This document shows positions 35,601 to 45,270 of a DNA stretch of 64,000 nucleotides, piece by piece. A program made the translations under genes and the position numbers. Every line of letters begins with the position of its first letter. Position 1 is the stretch's first letter. Source of the DNA: Erigeron canadensis (Eukaryota > Streptophyta > Magnoliopsida > Asterales > Asteraceae); NCBI RefSeq assembly GCF_010389155.1, contig NC_057762.1:38624055-38688054 (forward strand), written 5' to 3'. The notes beneath the pieces are model-generated. The model had not been told where the DNA came from and did no database searches. It saw only the letters and a program-made list of their open reading frames with translations.

Positions 35601-37970
35601 ATGACATCCGTTAATGTTAGCTGTGTTTTTAGAAACCCAGAGTTGTTGTGGTTACAAGCTCCAGATGATCATCGCTCATACAACATCTCCCATGACCATA
35701 ATGTAATAGTGCCACGTTGTAGAAAAGGTGATGGAGGGCTATTTAGAGTAATGCTGGATGGTGTGCCTGGCAAAGTTGTTGACCATATCAGGAATGTTGG
35801 GTTTTTCCAGTTCTTCAAGGCATCTATTTGCCAACTTGATCATCCTTTGATCAACGCGTTGGTGGAGAGATGGCGTCCGGAAACCAACACGTTTCACCTT
35901 CCTATCGGTGAAGCGACTGTCACCTTACAAGATGTGCAGGTGATATGGGGTTTACCCATACAGGGACCAGTGGTGACTGGTGAGTGGGTTTCAGAAACCC
36001 GAAATGCAGATTATTGGAATAGTTTGTGTCTGGAGTATTTGGGTTTTTTCCCTACAGATGAACATGATCATGACAACTTGAGCAACGGTCGGATACATTA
36101 GTTTTGTCAGGTTCGACGAGGAAGATGAGCAGGAGTGTCTATTCATGGCTAGAAGGATTATTCTAGCTATGATTGGTGCGAAGCTTTTTCTTGATCCTAA
36201 CACCTATGATGTTAGTTTGAAATTGTTGAGGAACCTGGGAGACCTGAGCAAAGAACGACGAAGGAGCTGGGGTTCAACAACTCTTTGTTGTTTGTATAGA
36301 ACCTGTCTAAGGGGACTTGGCCTGATAGAAAAAGCATTGACTGGCCTTTGTTGTTGTTGTTGCAGTATTGGGCGTGGGAAAGATTCCCACACATTGCCCC
36401 ACGCGTGACACCAGTCAAAGAGGAAAGAGATAGTCCGTATGCTTACCAAACTTGTTTAGCAAACAAGTGGTTTGGAGACCACTTAAATCTTCATACACCG
36501 GCACACTGTCTAAGTTCGTACCGATCTTTTTTCAATGCGCTCACGCATGACCAGGTAATAATTAATATACTCTTTAATACTATTTAATACGTTTAATATT
36601 TTATGTACTTATTAATTTGTAAGTTATAAAAATTAATACCTTTTAATACTTTTTAATTAATGCAGTTCGAATGGACTCCGTATAGCCAGTTCATCAACCT
36701 ACTCCCCTTGAGTTGTAAGACTGGTCGAAACATATGGAGATATATGGGTCCCTTGGTCTTTTGGGATGAGGTGGAGGTTCATTTACCACATAGAGTTGCT
36801 AGATAGTTTGGGTTGATACAAAATGTTCCATCTAATTTTGGTTTGTTGGAACCAACTGTTCATAAGTCCCTTATCAAAATCCGAAAGGGGAGACCTAATG
36901 TGGTCGATTGGGGTGTAAAACACGCCGACTATATCGACCAGTGGGACAACCGATAGCAGCGGATCCACCAAGGAGACCGAGGGACCACCTTTGCGGATGG
37001 TTATATGCAGTGGTATCTAGAGCGTACCATCTTAACAGTCGGTAAACCCGGCCAGGAACAGCCTCCAGGCCAATACCCTCTTTGGGGGGCTACCCAAAAG
37101 TTTTATGTAAGTATATTTTTTGTTAAATAAAACTTGATACTAATTAATATTAAAAAGTTACTAATATTTAAATGTACGCAGTAAGAGGGTTTGATACAGG
37201 TAGACGAACGAGCTCGTCTACATCAAGAAGCAAATCCGCAGATAAGTCATTTGTTTGCGGATTTTAGAACAATACCGAGGGAGGCATTTTCTTTCACTCA
37301 ACAGGAAGAACGTATGAATTATATGTCTCAAAATTGGTCGTTTCCTGAGTCACAACCATTTCAAATGCCTCCCTCCCAAAATTATCAAGGTGGTGGTCCT
37401 TCCAGTTCTGGTGCTGGTCCTTCTAATTGGGGTGGTGGTCCTTCCGGTTTGAATACCCAAACTGTGTTTAGGCCGTCACCAAATTCGGGGTTTCAAAGTT
37501 ACCAACCGGGTAACTTACAAGCTGGAGCCTCAACTTCAGCAACCCAACAAATGTTCCCGGGTAACTTCTTCGCGGGTACCTCCCAAAACCCGAATTATTA
37601 TACCCCGAATGCACCACCACTTAATCTATTCGATATCCCTTCAAATTATTTTGCATATGATCTTTACGGAACTGGTCAACCGGTACGAAACATCTATCCT
37701 TATCCGATGCAAGACTTCTCTCTTAATCCAAGTTCTTCCCAACAGCTAGTTACAAATCTGGGAAATGACGAAGGAAAAGACGAAGAAGAAGAAGAAGAGA
37801 GGAAGAACCACGACAATGACAACAACAAAATGTGGAGCCGCGAAGAAGTCGCTGAGTTCGTACCGATCGACCAGGATGTGGAACGGGGGTTCAAAGATAG
37901 GTTATATTATGTATTTTTTTATTTTGTTTTTATTAATAAATATCTGTACATTTTTTTATGTTTTTATTAA
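35601..37970 (+). pseudogene. plant mobile domain (PMD, MAIN-like) protein gene, decayed
   Basis: Matches the transposon-associated plant mobile domain family (annotated in plants as MAIN-like or 'protein phosphatase 7 long form' homologues). Seen in order: GKVVDHIRNVGFFQF, LINALVERWRPETNTFHLPI, VTLQDVQVIWGLPI; then, in another frame, ECLFMARRIILAMIGAKLFL; then LLLLQYWAWERFPHIAPR and FEWTPYSQFINLLPLSC; finally ADGYMQWYLERT and a Gln/Ser/Gly/Pro-rich tail. A likely intron lies at 36555-36665 and perhaps another near 37107-37181. Frame changes near 36095 and 36310 and in-frame stops near 36803 and 36953 show it is broken. The tail ends in an acidic stretch. It sits between the two SGP genes and is probably part of a DNA transposon. 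Confidence 0.75.
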
Positions 37971-38175
37971 CGAATATCTGTTTTTCATAATGTTTTTTTT
38001 TAATCGATATTTTATAAAAAAGAACAAGGTCAATAAAAAACTTACATTAAAATAATACATACTCAAAATAACGATATAAAACTTAGATAATAATAATACA
38101 TAAACTTAGATAAGAATAATACATATTCAAAATACTACATAAACTTTTTAACTGAAACCGTCATCAGCTTGCAAT
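37971..38175. other. AT-rich DNA behind the PMD gene
   Basis: A low-complexity stretch with repeated ATAATACATA(A/T)... words; no gene. Confidence 0.4.
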
Positions 38176-38373
38176 TTATAATATGTCGCGAAGTCGATTT
38201 TTTTTGTCAATCTTCTTATGCTCGAGCTTTCTTTGTTCTATAAGAAGCCTACAATAATTAATTTTGTGGTAAAGTTCATACCCGTCGTCTATATCCTCTT
38301 TACATTGCGCTTTCAATGCATGAAATGTTACCGTAGGAGGTGATGATGGGTCAGATGACGATGAATAAGCCAT
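38176..38373 (-). CDS. small hypothetical protein next to the PMD gene
   Basis: A 65-residue frame with a clean ATG, a serine/proline-rich start (MAYSSSSDPSSPPTVTFHAL) and a charged helical-looking rest (CKEDIDDGYELYHKINYCRL, then EQRKLEHKKIDKK). Its composition and codon pattern look coding, unlike chance frames nearby. It points toward the decayed PMD gene and may be a second protein of the same transposon. I do not recognise the family, and no function is proposed. Confidence 0.4.
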   Translation of the reverse strand: MAYSSSSDPSSPPTVTFHALKAQCKEDIDDGYELYHKINYCRLLIEQRKLEHKKIDKKNRLRDIL

Positions 38374-38464
38374 AAGTTTTGTTTAAATAAACAAATGCTT
38401 CAAAAATGTTTATGTTACAAATGCTATAAACACCTGAATTATATATATATATATATATATATTA

Positions 38465-38690
38465 GATTCGAAACCAGTAATCGAAATACCAGTTTCAAAA
38501 TTGGTGCGAAGGTCAACTATAGTGGTCATCATTCGTACTGTGGCTTGTCACATCACTCTGCAAAGTCTGAAACCGGTAATGCAAATAATACCGGCTTCAA
38601 ATGTACTTAATTTTCCTGAAACCGGTAATGCAAATACTGGTTTCGAGCCAAAAATTCGAAACCGGTATTTGCATTACCGGTTTACCCTAT
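38465..38690. repeat. clustered AACCGGT palindromic repeats
   Basis: At least four copies, in both orientations, of a word like GAAACCGGTAATGCAAATA, several facing each other to give palindromes (GAAACCGGTAATGC..GCATTACCGGTTT). The block follows the PMD element and could be its terminal or subterminal repeat. A (TA)n run sits at about 38440-38462. Confidence 0.65.
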
Positions 38691-39326
38691 TGTATAATTT
38701 TTTTTTCGAAAACTTGTTTGACAAAACACATTTGAAAAACGACTGTTTCAAAAAATTCCAATGTTGTGTGAGTGATTTTCCATTCAAATTAATTAATATA
38801 AAAGCGGAACTCGATCAAACTAACTAATGTTGCCAAAAATGAAATTGAAATATGGAGTTTACGAGAATGATCTTAGGGAATTAACACAAAATACTACTCA
38901 AGTTAACCTAGACGAGAACATTTCATTTGAGAACATGTAAAGTTAAAAATAATTTGCAATTTTGCGTAATCAACTACGTAGTATTTCGTGGGTGACAAAA
39001 AGGCTAAAAGAGACAAAGCAGGCAATTTGGATTTTCTTAATCGGTACAAATCTTTCGTTAATTAATTTCGAATTGGAAATAAAATAGTAATATAATATTT
39101 GACTTCGTCATGTAATATAATAACATGTCTCCCAAACAGTCACCTAGGTAGTTACATTGCATTGAATTCATTAAAGCAGAAGTTGGAAGCCAATAGTTCT
39201 TTTCCGGAATGTGGAATATTGGCGGCTTCACCCCCACAATACCCTTATATTCAAATCTCTATTCACCCACGTTTTCTATTTAAGTCCAAGAATTTTCTTC
39301 CTTTGACAGGGGACCATGTCTCTTTA
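38691..39326. other. intergenic DNA upstream of the second SGP gene
   Basis: No gene is seen; AT-rich with poly-T near 38697. Confidence 0.4.
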
Positions 39327-39360
39327 CACTTTTGCATGCATGCATAACTCGTATAAATAG
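39327..39360 (+). promoter_or_regulatory. shared RY-repeat promoter block and TATA box, SGP gene 2
   Basis: The 23 bp at 39327-39349 are identical to 33864-33886 and are followed directly by GTATAAATAG. Flanking sequence is much less conserved, so the block stands out as retained. Confidence 0.7.
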
Positions 39361-39536
39361 CTTCATCATCTTGCCAATTTTACAACACACACACAATTTC
39401 TTCTTCTTCTTCTTCTCGATCTCAAATTCCATTGTCCGATTATCGAAACGACGACATCTTGAAGCTTCAAATTAGTAATCGAGCTATTTCCCATCTCACT
39501 TTCATTTCCATTACAAAGTTAATTAGCTTGCTAGTA

Positions 39537-40358
39537 ATGGCCCAGAACTACTATTTTAACATCGGTCTTTTTTTGCTTCTGACCTCATTTATTTTAAACA
39601 TAGTGGCACGGCCAATCAATGTCGAAATATCTATTGGCTGCTCTGATGATGCAATTAGAAGCAATGCAATGGATGCATTTAGTCTTGCATCTATTAAAAG
39701 CGGCGGGGGTCCTAGTGGAAGAGGAAAAGGACACGAGTTTCCCAATGCTATTTCTTTTTGGAATATCAAGAACTCAGGCCCTAGTCCCGGGGGAAATGGG
39801 CACGAGTTCACTAATGATATTACTCTTGCAGATAGGAAGAACTCCGGTCCAAGTCCAGGTGGAAAAGGACATGGATCTCCTAATATCGAATCTCTTGGTA
39901 ACATTAAAAACTCAGGCCCAAGTGATGGAGGAAAAGGACATGAGTTTCCAACTACCGTTTCTTTTGGGAATATCAAAAACTCAGGCCCGAGTCCCGGAGG
40001 AAATGGCCACAAGTTCACTAATGATGTTACTCTTGGAAATAGGAAGAACTCCGGTCCAAGTCCAGGTGGAAAAGGACATGGATCTCCCAATATTGAATCT
40101 CTTGGTAACATTAAGAACTCGGGTCCAAGTGGTGGAGGACATGGACACGAGTTTCCCACGACTATTTCTTTTGGAGATGTCAAGAATTCGGGTCCTAGTC
40201 CAGGAGGAAAAGGACACAACATGACGAATGATAATATTTTTGGAAATAATAAGAATTCGGGTCCAAGTGCAGGTGGAAAAGGACATGGATCTCCTAATAT
40301 TGAATCTCTTGGGAACATTAAGAACTCGGGTCCGAGTCCCGGAGGGAAGGGACATTGA
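39537..40358 (+). CDS. PIP-like secreted peptide precursor with ten SGPS motifs
   Basis: A 273-residue, intronless precursor: secretion signal (about 5-23), ARPINV junction, a 30-residue propeptide, then ten motifs beginning at residue 54. The first repeat is 24 residues, the next eight are 23 each, and the last motif NSGPSPGGKGH ends at the stop. Spacers rotate in a three-step order (EFP..SFGNI, FTND.TLGNR, GSPNIESLGNI), giving a 69-residue higher-order period. Motif variants are SPGGNGH, SPGGKGH, SDGGKGH, SGGGHGH and SAGGKGH; the first is GGGPSGRGKGH. The family is the PIP/PIPL type, whose precursors usually carry one or two motifs; ten is exceptional. If processed at each motif it could release several closely related peptides. 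The reading frame is intact throughout despite the repeats, which argues for selection. The start is the first in-frame ATG before the signal; an upstream in-frame extension has no ATG. Confidence 0.82.
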   Translation: MAQNYYFNIGLFLLLTSFILNIVARPINVEISIGCSDDAIRSNAMDAFSLASIKSGGGPSGRGKGHEFPNAISFWNIKNSGPSPGGNGHEFTNDITLADRKNSGPSPGGKGHGSPNIESLGNIKNSGPSDGGKGHEFPTTVSFGNIKNSGPSPGGNGHKFTNDVTLGNRKNSGPSPGGKGHGSPNIESLGNIKNSGPSGGGHGHEFPTTISFGDVKNSGPSPGGKGHNMTNDNIFGNNKNSGPSAGGKGHGSPNIESLGNIKNSGPSPGGKGH

Positions 40359-42873
40359 GTTACCACCATGCATTTGGGCACTAATTAGATCATCTATATA
40401 TGGAAGTAGAAGAAAATCATTCAATTGCGTAGTGGCCGGTGTTATAATGTTGATTACAAGTATTAGGGATTATGTTGGTTTTTGAGATTAATTTGTATCG
40501 TTGATTATTTTATTAAATTAATTGATTAACTTTTTATTATTAGAGCCTCAAAATTGTGGTTGTCAATTAAGTCCTTGCCTGAGTAACACACGGGAATTGT
40601 GAAAATTAATGAATATTCACATCCATATTTTGCTACTAATAAATTGTGGAGTACACGTACGAGATATAACGTGATATCTATGTTTTTGAAAGCGAATTAC
40701 TCAACATAGTACTCTAACCAAGTAAATAAGTTAAACCTTTAAAAATTAATATTTAATAAATTAACATCTCGATAAAATTAAAAATTTGTTCAGACCCAAC
40801 TTAAAAAACAAATGATAATTAACACTCAGTAAATTAATAACTTACTAATTAATAAAGTATCTCACTCTCGACACTAATTAATTATAGACGTTTCACTATA
40901 AAAGAAACTTTGCCTATAATATTAATCTAGCTATTTTAAATGTATGAGTAGAAGCCACCAACAATTGTTGTGTTATTTGTATCTTTAAACTCGTGAAAAC
41001 AAAATAAAAACATTTTTGAATTGTGCAATTGGGCCTTTGAATTTCATCAGGAGCTTCATGGCTATATTCGTGGTTTACTCCTAACTTTACTAAAAACCGT
41101 GGACCAAACCACTATATATTATTTTTATTTTCTTATATATAAAGTTTTGCTATAAGAGAAGATGAAAATACCAAATTATTTACCTACACAAATATATTGA
41201 AAAAAATATATAAATTGACTTGCCACCAGTTCCATATTTTGGGCTGGATTTTTTGGGCCGGACCTGATCCTGGGCTCGGCCTTAAGCCCGTTTGTGCACT
41301 TCTTAAAGTTATCTGGTTGACTGTATGAATGTGTGATTAGTAACCCTTTTTCATGGAAATAGGCAGTAGTTCTTGGCCCCATTTATTAAGTGTGTTAGTC
41401 TCTGTAACTCCTTTTAGACCCAAATCAATTTGTCTCAACCCGAAATTGTTTATTTTTGTCTACCTGAGTATCACGGAATTTTTTGCCCGTTTTGTTTTCT
41501 TTGCGAGTGTTGCGTGTGATCAGAAAAGAAAAATTAATCATGAGATCATAAAGTGCACAAGGGAATGATGGGATAAGGGCATCATCTCAGCAATAAAATA
41601 CAACATCAAAATGAGAAGTTTGACTTCATCAGGAGAATCAAGTAGTGCTGTAGTAGTAACTAGTAAGTTAATAACTAAAAGATATAAATAAATGCAAAAC
41701 ATTTCTCCTAAAATTACAAAAATATGATATGCATTTCATTGTTATGTTATTTTTTTTTTTCCTTTCTAATATCAACTTTTACTTTTATCAAATATCATCA
41801 TGTAGTTAGAGTATGAATTAGAAAGATATATTATTGCTCGATAGAATATTTTCAAAATACTTATGTTTATGTATGCATTTTTGGTGAAGAAATTAAGATG
41901 GTAGCATAATGTTTTTGAGGTTATCAAGTACTGGGAAGGGTCACAACCACATCATTACATATATACCCTCTAGTAATCTATTTAATATATTGGAGAATCA
42001 GCTAATTATTTTTCTAATTTTATCTTTTTTTATATTATCAAGTGTCATAAAAATAATCATGACATCTGATTAAAATCAATCATATTATTAAAAAATTAGC
42101 TAGTAAAGTGATTTTTTACAAGATTTAGCATACGTACTCATATAAATAAACAACTACTACATTATTGATTGTGTCAGCTATATAACATGAATATAAATGA
42201 ATGTGCCCCGTTTGATTTTTTATTACTGTATATTTTTTTTATTCTATTTGTCGATCATAATTCATGATATTGGTACCACCTCTCATAACTCATTACTCAT
42301 AATTAAACTCATGAGTTTTATGTAACTCACAACTAACGCTCGGCTCATACTCAAGACTTTACGACCATTAGGCCACACCAATTGAAGTTTAATTAATAAC
42401 CTTGAAGAGCCTCAATTCTCCATGATGTGCATATTTCCCCCATAATATTCTCTTCTCGATCTTCCTTCATCAGTATATTATACGCCAGTATATTTAAATT
42501 GACAAACTTCAGCCAATAACATGTACAGCCCTTTATTTCATACATCACCTTGTTATATACACATACAAATATATATCATCACCTCACCCAAGACGCCACC
42601 CTTCTTCTCTCCCTCTTCACTTATACATACTTGGTTATCCAAACAAAACGAACCAACGAAACCAAAAAAAAAAAAAAAAAAGGTGGTGCCAACGGTGCAT
42701 CAAAGAAAATACAAGCATTCAGTAGTAGAATAAGATTAATTTATTCATTCTCATTTTGACCATGGACTGAAGACTGTGCGCATGATGGTAAAAAAAATAG
42801 CTAGATCACACACTTGTAGATTTGTATATATATGTCATGTAACTTACACACTTGACATATAAACTTGTTCTCA
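40359..42873. other. intergenic DNA upstream of the receptor kinase
   Basis: About 2.5 kb with no recognised gene. Contains a poly-T (41750-41760) and a poly-A run (42664-42680). Short frames near 41176-41568 and 42521-42759 have no domains. Confidence 0.5.
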
Positions 42874-45270
42874 ATGGCTCTACCATTTCTTTTCCATGTG
42901 CTTGGTTTACTATCATTTTCTTTATTAGCACCATTGTTGTTTTCTTCTCCTATTTCTCCTTCACGATCCTCGGTATTACAACCGGGTTCATTTCTCTCGG
43001 TGGAGAACCAAGATGACTTTTTGATCTCACCCAATGGCATTTTCACTGCCGGATTTTATAAAGTCGGGGAAAATGCTTATTGTTTCTCAATATGGTACAC
43101 AAAACCTCTCTCGGATGGAAGTTATACCGCGGTTTGGATGGCCAACCGAGATGTACCAGTTAATGGAAAGCGTTCAAAGCTTTCCTTGTTAAAAACCGGA
43201 AATCTGATGTTGACCGATGCAGACCAACCTTTGCCCGTTTGGACCGCAGGTATTATTGACTCATCAAAATCTGCTCAGTTGATGCTAAATAATACCGGAA
43301 ACCTTTTTCTTCAAAATCAAGATAACGAAACCATCTGGCAAAGCTTTGACTCACCAACAGACACCCTTCTCCCCCTTCAACCATTCACCAAAGATACTAC
43401 ACTTGTATCTTCAAGAAGTTCTACTAGTTTCTCTCAAGGCTTCTACAAGCTGTTTTTTGATAATGATAATGTCCTTAGACTTGTCTATAATGGGCCAAAA
43501 ATAGCAGGCACATATTGGCCAGATCCTCAGCAAACTGCATGGGTTTCTGGTAGGAGCACATGGGCGCCCAGAAGGACTGCAGTCCTCGATTCATCTGGTC
43601 ATTTCGTATCAAGTGATAGTCTGTTCTTCAATACATCAGACGCTGAAGATGTGTTAGTTAGAAGGTTGACTATGGATGTCGATGGTAATTTACGGGCCTA
43701 TAGTCTAGATGAGATCAAAGGAGTTTGGAAAGTTACCTGGCAGGCTATTTCTGATACTTGTCAAGTTCAAGGGATATGTGGAGAGAATAGTACATGTTCT
43801 ATCAGTCCTACTCATGGTAGGAAATGTTCTTGTTTACCTAATCACCAGATGATTAATCAAACAGATTGGTCATACGGTTGTGCACCGGTATTCAATACAA
43901 CATTATGTGGAAATGATGAGGATAACTACGTAGCATTTCCTAATTATGACTTCTATGGTTACGATGCTAGATTTGTTCCCAACACAACACTTGATCAATG
44001 TAAAAAAGTGTGTGCAAGTATCTGCAACTGCAAAGGGTTCCTTTTTAACTTCGATATACAAGGCTTTTATTCCTGTTACGCTAAATTTAAGTTAATAAAT
44101 GGGTTCGGTACGGTGAGAAATGGTACTATGTATCTAAAGGTGCCCAAAAGTATTTCTCTACAAACAAATAACAATATGGCGGTTCAGGAATTCAGTTTAA
44201 CGTGTAGCGAGAAATCAACAATCAAACTCGACAGGGCCTATGTAAAGAACCCTAAAAACGAGTCACTCAAGTTCATGAAGCTATTTACATATATATTTGG
44301 TGCATTGGAGATCGTTTGCATTATCTGCTTCTTCTACAAAACCCGAAATCCATTGAAAACACGAAGACAGGGTTATCTCCAGACGGTGCAAGGATTTCAG
44401 AGATTCAGCTATGCGGAATTAAAGAAAGCCTCTGATAATTTCAGCAAAGAGTTAGGAAGAGGAGGTGGTGGCATTGTGTACAAAGGAATATTGCCTGACA
44501 ATCGGGTTGCAGCTATCAAAGTTCTCAAGGAATTTGATAACAACCAAGGTGAAGCAGAACTTCTAGCCGAGATAAGTACCCTTGGAAGGATTAATCACAT
44601 GAACTTGATAGACATATGGGGATATTGTGTTGAAAGAAAACACAGAATGTTGGTTTACGAGTACATGGAAAACGGGTCACTAGCTCAAAACCTACAAACC
44701 AATAAACTGGATTGGGCTAAGAGGTTTGACATTGCAGTTGGTACTGCAAAAGGTCTAGCTTATCTACATGAAGAATGTTTGGAATGGGTTTTGCATTGCG
44801 ATGTTAAGCCTCATAATATATTACTTGACAGCAATTTCAGTCCAAAAGTCGCGGATTTTGGCCTTTCCAAGCTACTGGACAGAGATGTAACCCATAAGGA
44901 GTTCACAAAAGCCAGAGGAACAAGAGGTTACATGGCTCCGGAATGGTTGTTTCTTAATCAACCGATAACTTCAAAAGTTGATGTATATAGCTATGGGGTT
45001 GTGATGTTGGAAATGATAACAGGTAAAATCCGAGCAGATGACCAAAATTTAGGGTCGAAGGGAAGGCTAGATAGCTGGGTGGCAGAAAAGATGATAGCAG
45101 CCGATGGAAAGAATGGATGGATCAGAGATGTTGTAGACTCTACTGTTCAAGGAAAATACGACACAAGTAAAATGGAAGTTGTTATCAAGTTGGCTTTACG
45201 TTGCTTGGAGGAAGATAAAGATGCAAGACCGACCATGAGGCAGGTAGTCGATATGCTGCTACGTACATGA
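42874..45270 (+). CDS. G-type lectin S-receptor-like serine/threonine kinase
   Basis: A 798-residue single-pass plasma-membrane receptor kinase of the S-domain class (PK1-like), encoded by one exon as many of this class are. Parts in order: signal peptide; bulb-type lectin domain (from about residue 45, with NGIFTAGFYKVG, AVWMANRDVPVNG and IWQSFDSPTDTLL); S-locus glycoprotein region (about 190-310, CQVQGICGENSTC); PAN/apple-like cysteine region (about 350-430); membrane helix (about 466-488); kinase domain from about 509. Catalytic features: glycine loop LGRGGGGIVYKG, ATP lysine K549, catalytic loop HCDVKPHNILL with D643, DFGLSKLL, GTRGYMAPEW. The catalytic loop has CD in place of RD, so it is a non-RD kinase, common in immune receptors. 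The frame is intact to the family-typical end ARPTMRQVVDML. The ligand is unknown. Confidence 0.93.
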   Translation: MALPFLFHVLGLLSFSLLAPLLFSSPISPSRSSVLQPGSFLSVENQDDFLISPNGIFTAGFYKVGENAYCFSIWYTKPLSDGSYTAVWMANRDVPVNGKRSKLSLLKTGNLMLTDADQPLPVWTAGIIDSSKSAQLMLNNTGNLFLQNQDNETIWQSFDSPTDTLLPLQPFTKDTTLVSSRSSTSFSQGFYKLFFDNDNVLRLVYNGPKIAGTYWPDPQQTAWVSGRSTWAPRRTAVLDSSGHFVSSDSLFFNTSDAEDVLVRRLTMDVDGNLRAYSLDEIKGVWKVTWQAISDTCQVQGICGENSTCSISPTHGRKCSCLPNHQMINQTDWSYGCAPVFNTTLCGNDEDNYVAFPNYDFYGYDARFVPNTTLDQCKKVCASICNCKGFLFNFDIQGFYSCYAKFKLINGFGTVRNGTMYLKVPKSISLQTNNNMAVQEFSLTCSEKSTIKLDRAYVKNPKNESLKFMKLFTYIFGALEIVCIICFFYKTRNPLKTRRQGYLQTVQGFQRFSYAELKKASDNFSKELGRGGGGIVYKGILPDNRVAAIKVLKEFDNNQGEAELLAEISTLGRINHMNLIDIWGYCVERKHRMLVYEYMENGSLAQNLQTNKLDWAKRFDIAVGTAKGLAYLHEECLEWVLHCDVKPHNILLDSNFSPKVADFGLSKLLDRDVTHKEFTKARGTRGYMAPEWLFLNQPITSKVDVYSYGVVMLEMITGKIRADDQNLGSKGRLDSWVAEKMIAADGKNGWIRDVVDSTVQGKYDTSKMEVVIKLALRCLEEDKDARPTMRQVVDMLLRT

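Noticed and set aside
37380..37470. GGGPSSSGAGPSNWGGGPSG in the PMD tail looks like SGP motifs
   Set aside because: It is part of a Gln/Ser/Gly-rich low-complexity tail, lacks the final GH and regular spacing, and belongs to the PMD frame.
39551..40381. Long minus-strand open frame opposite the ten-motif SGP gene, and a third open frame at 39619-40224
   Set aside because: All frames stay open because the 69-bp repeat has no stop in any phase. Only the plus-strand frame has a signal peptide, ATG context, TATA box and family motifs.
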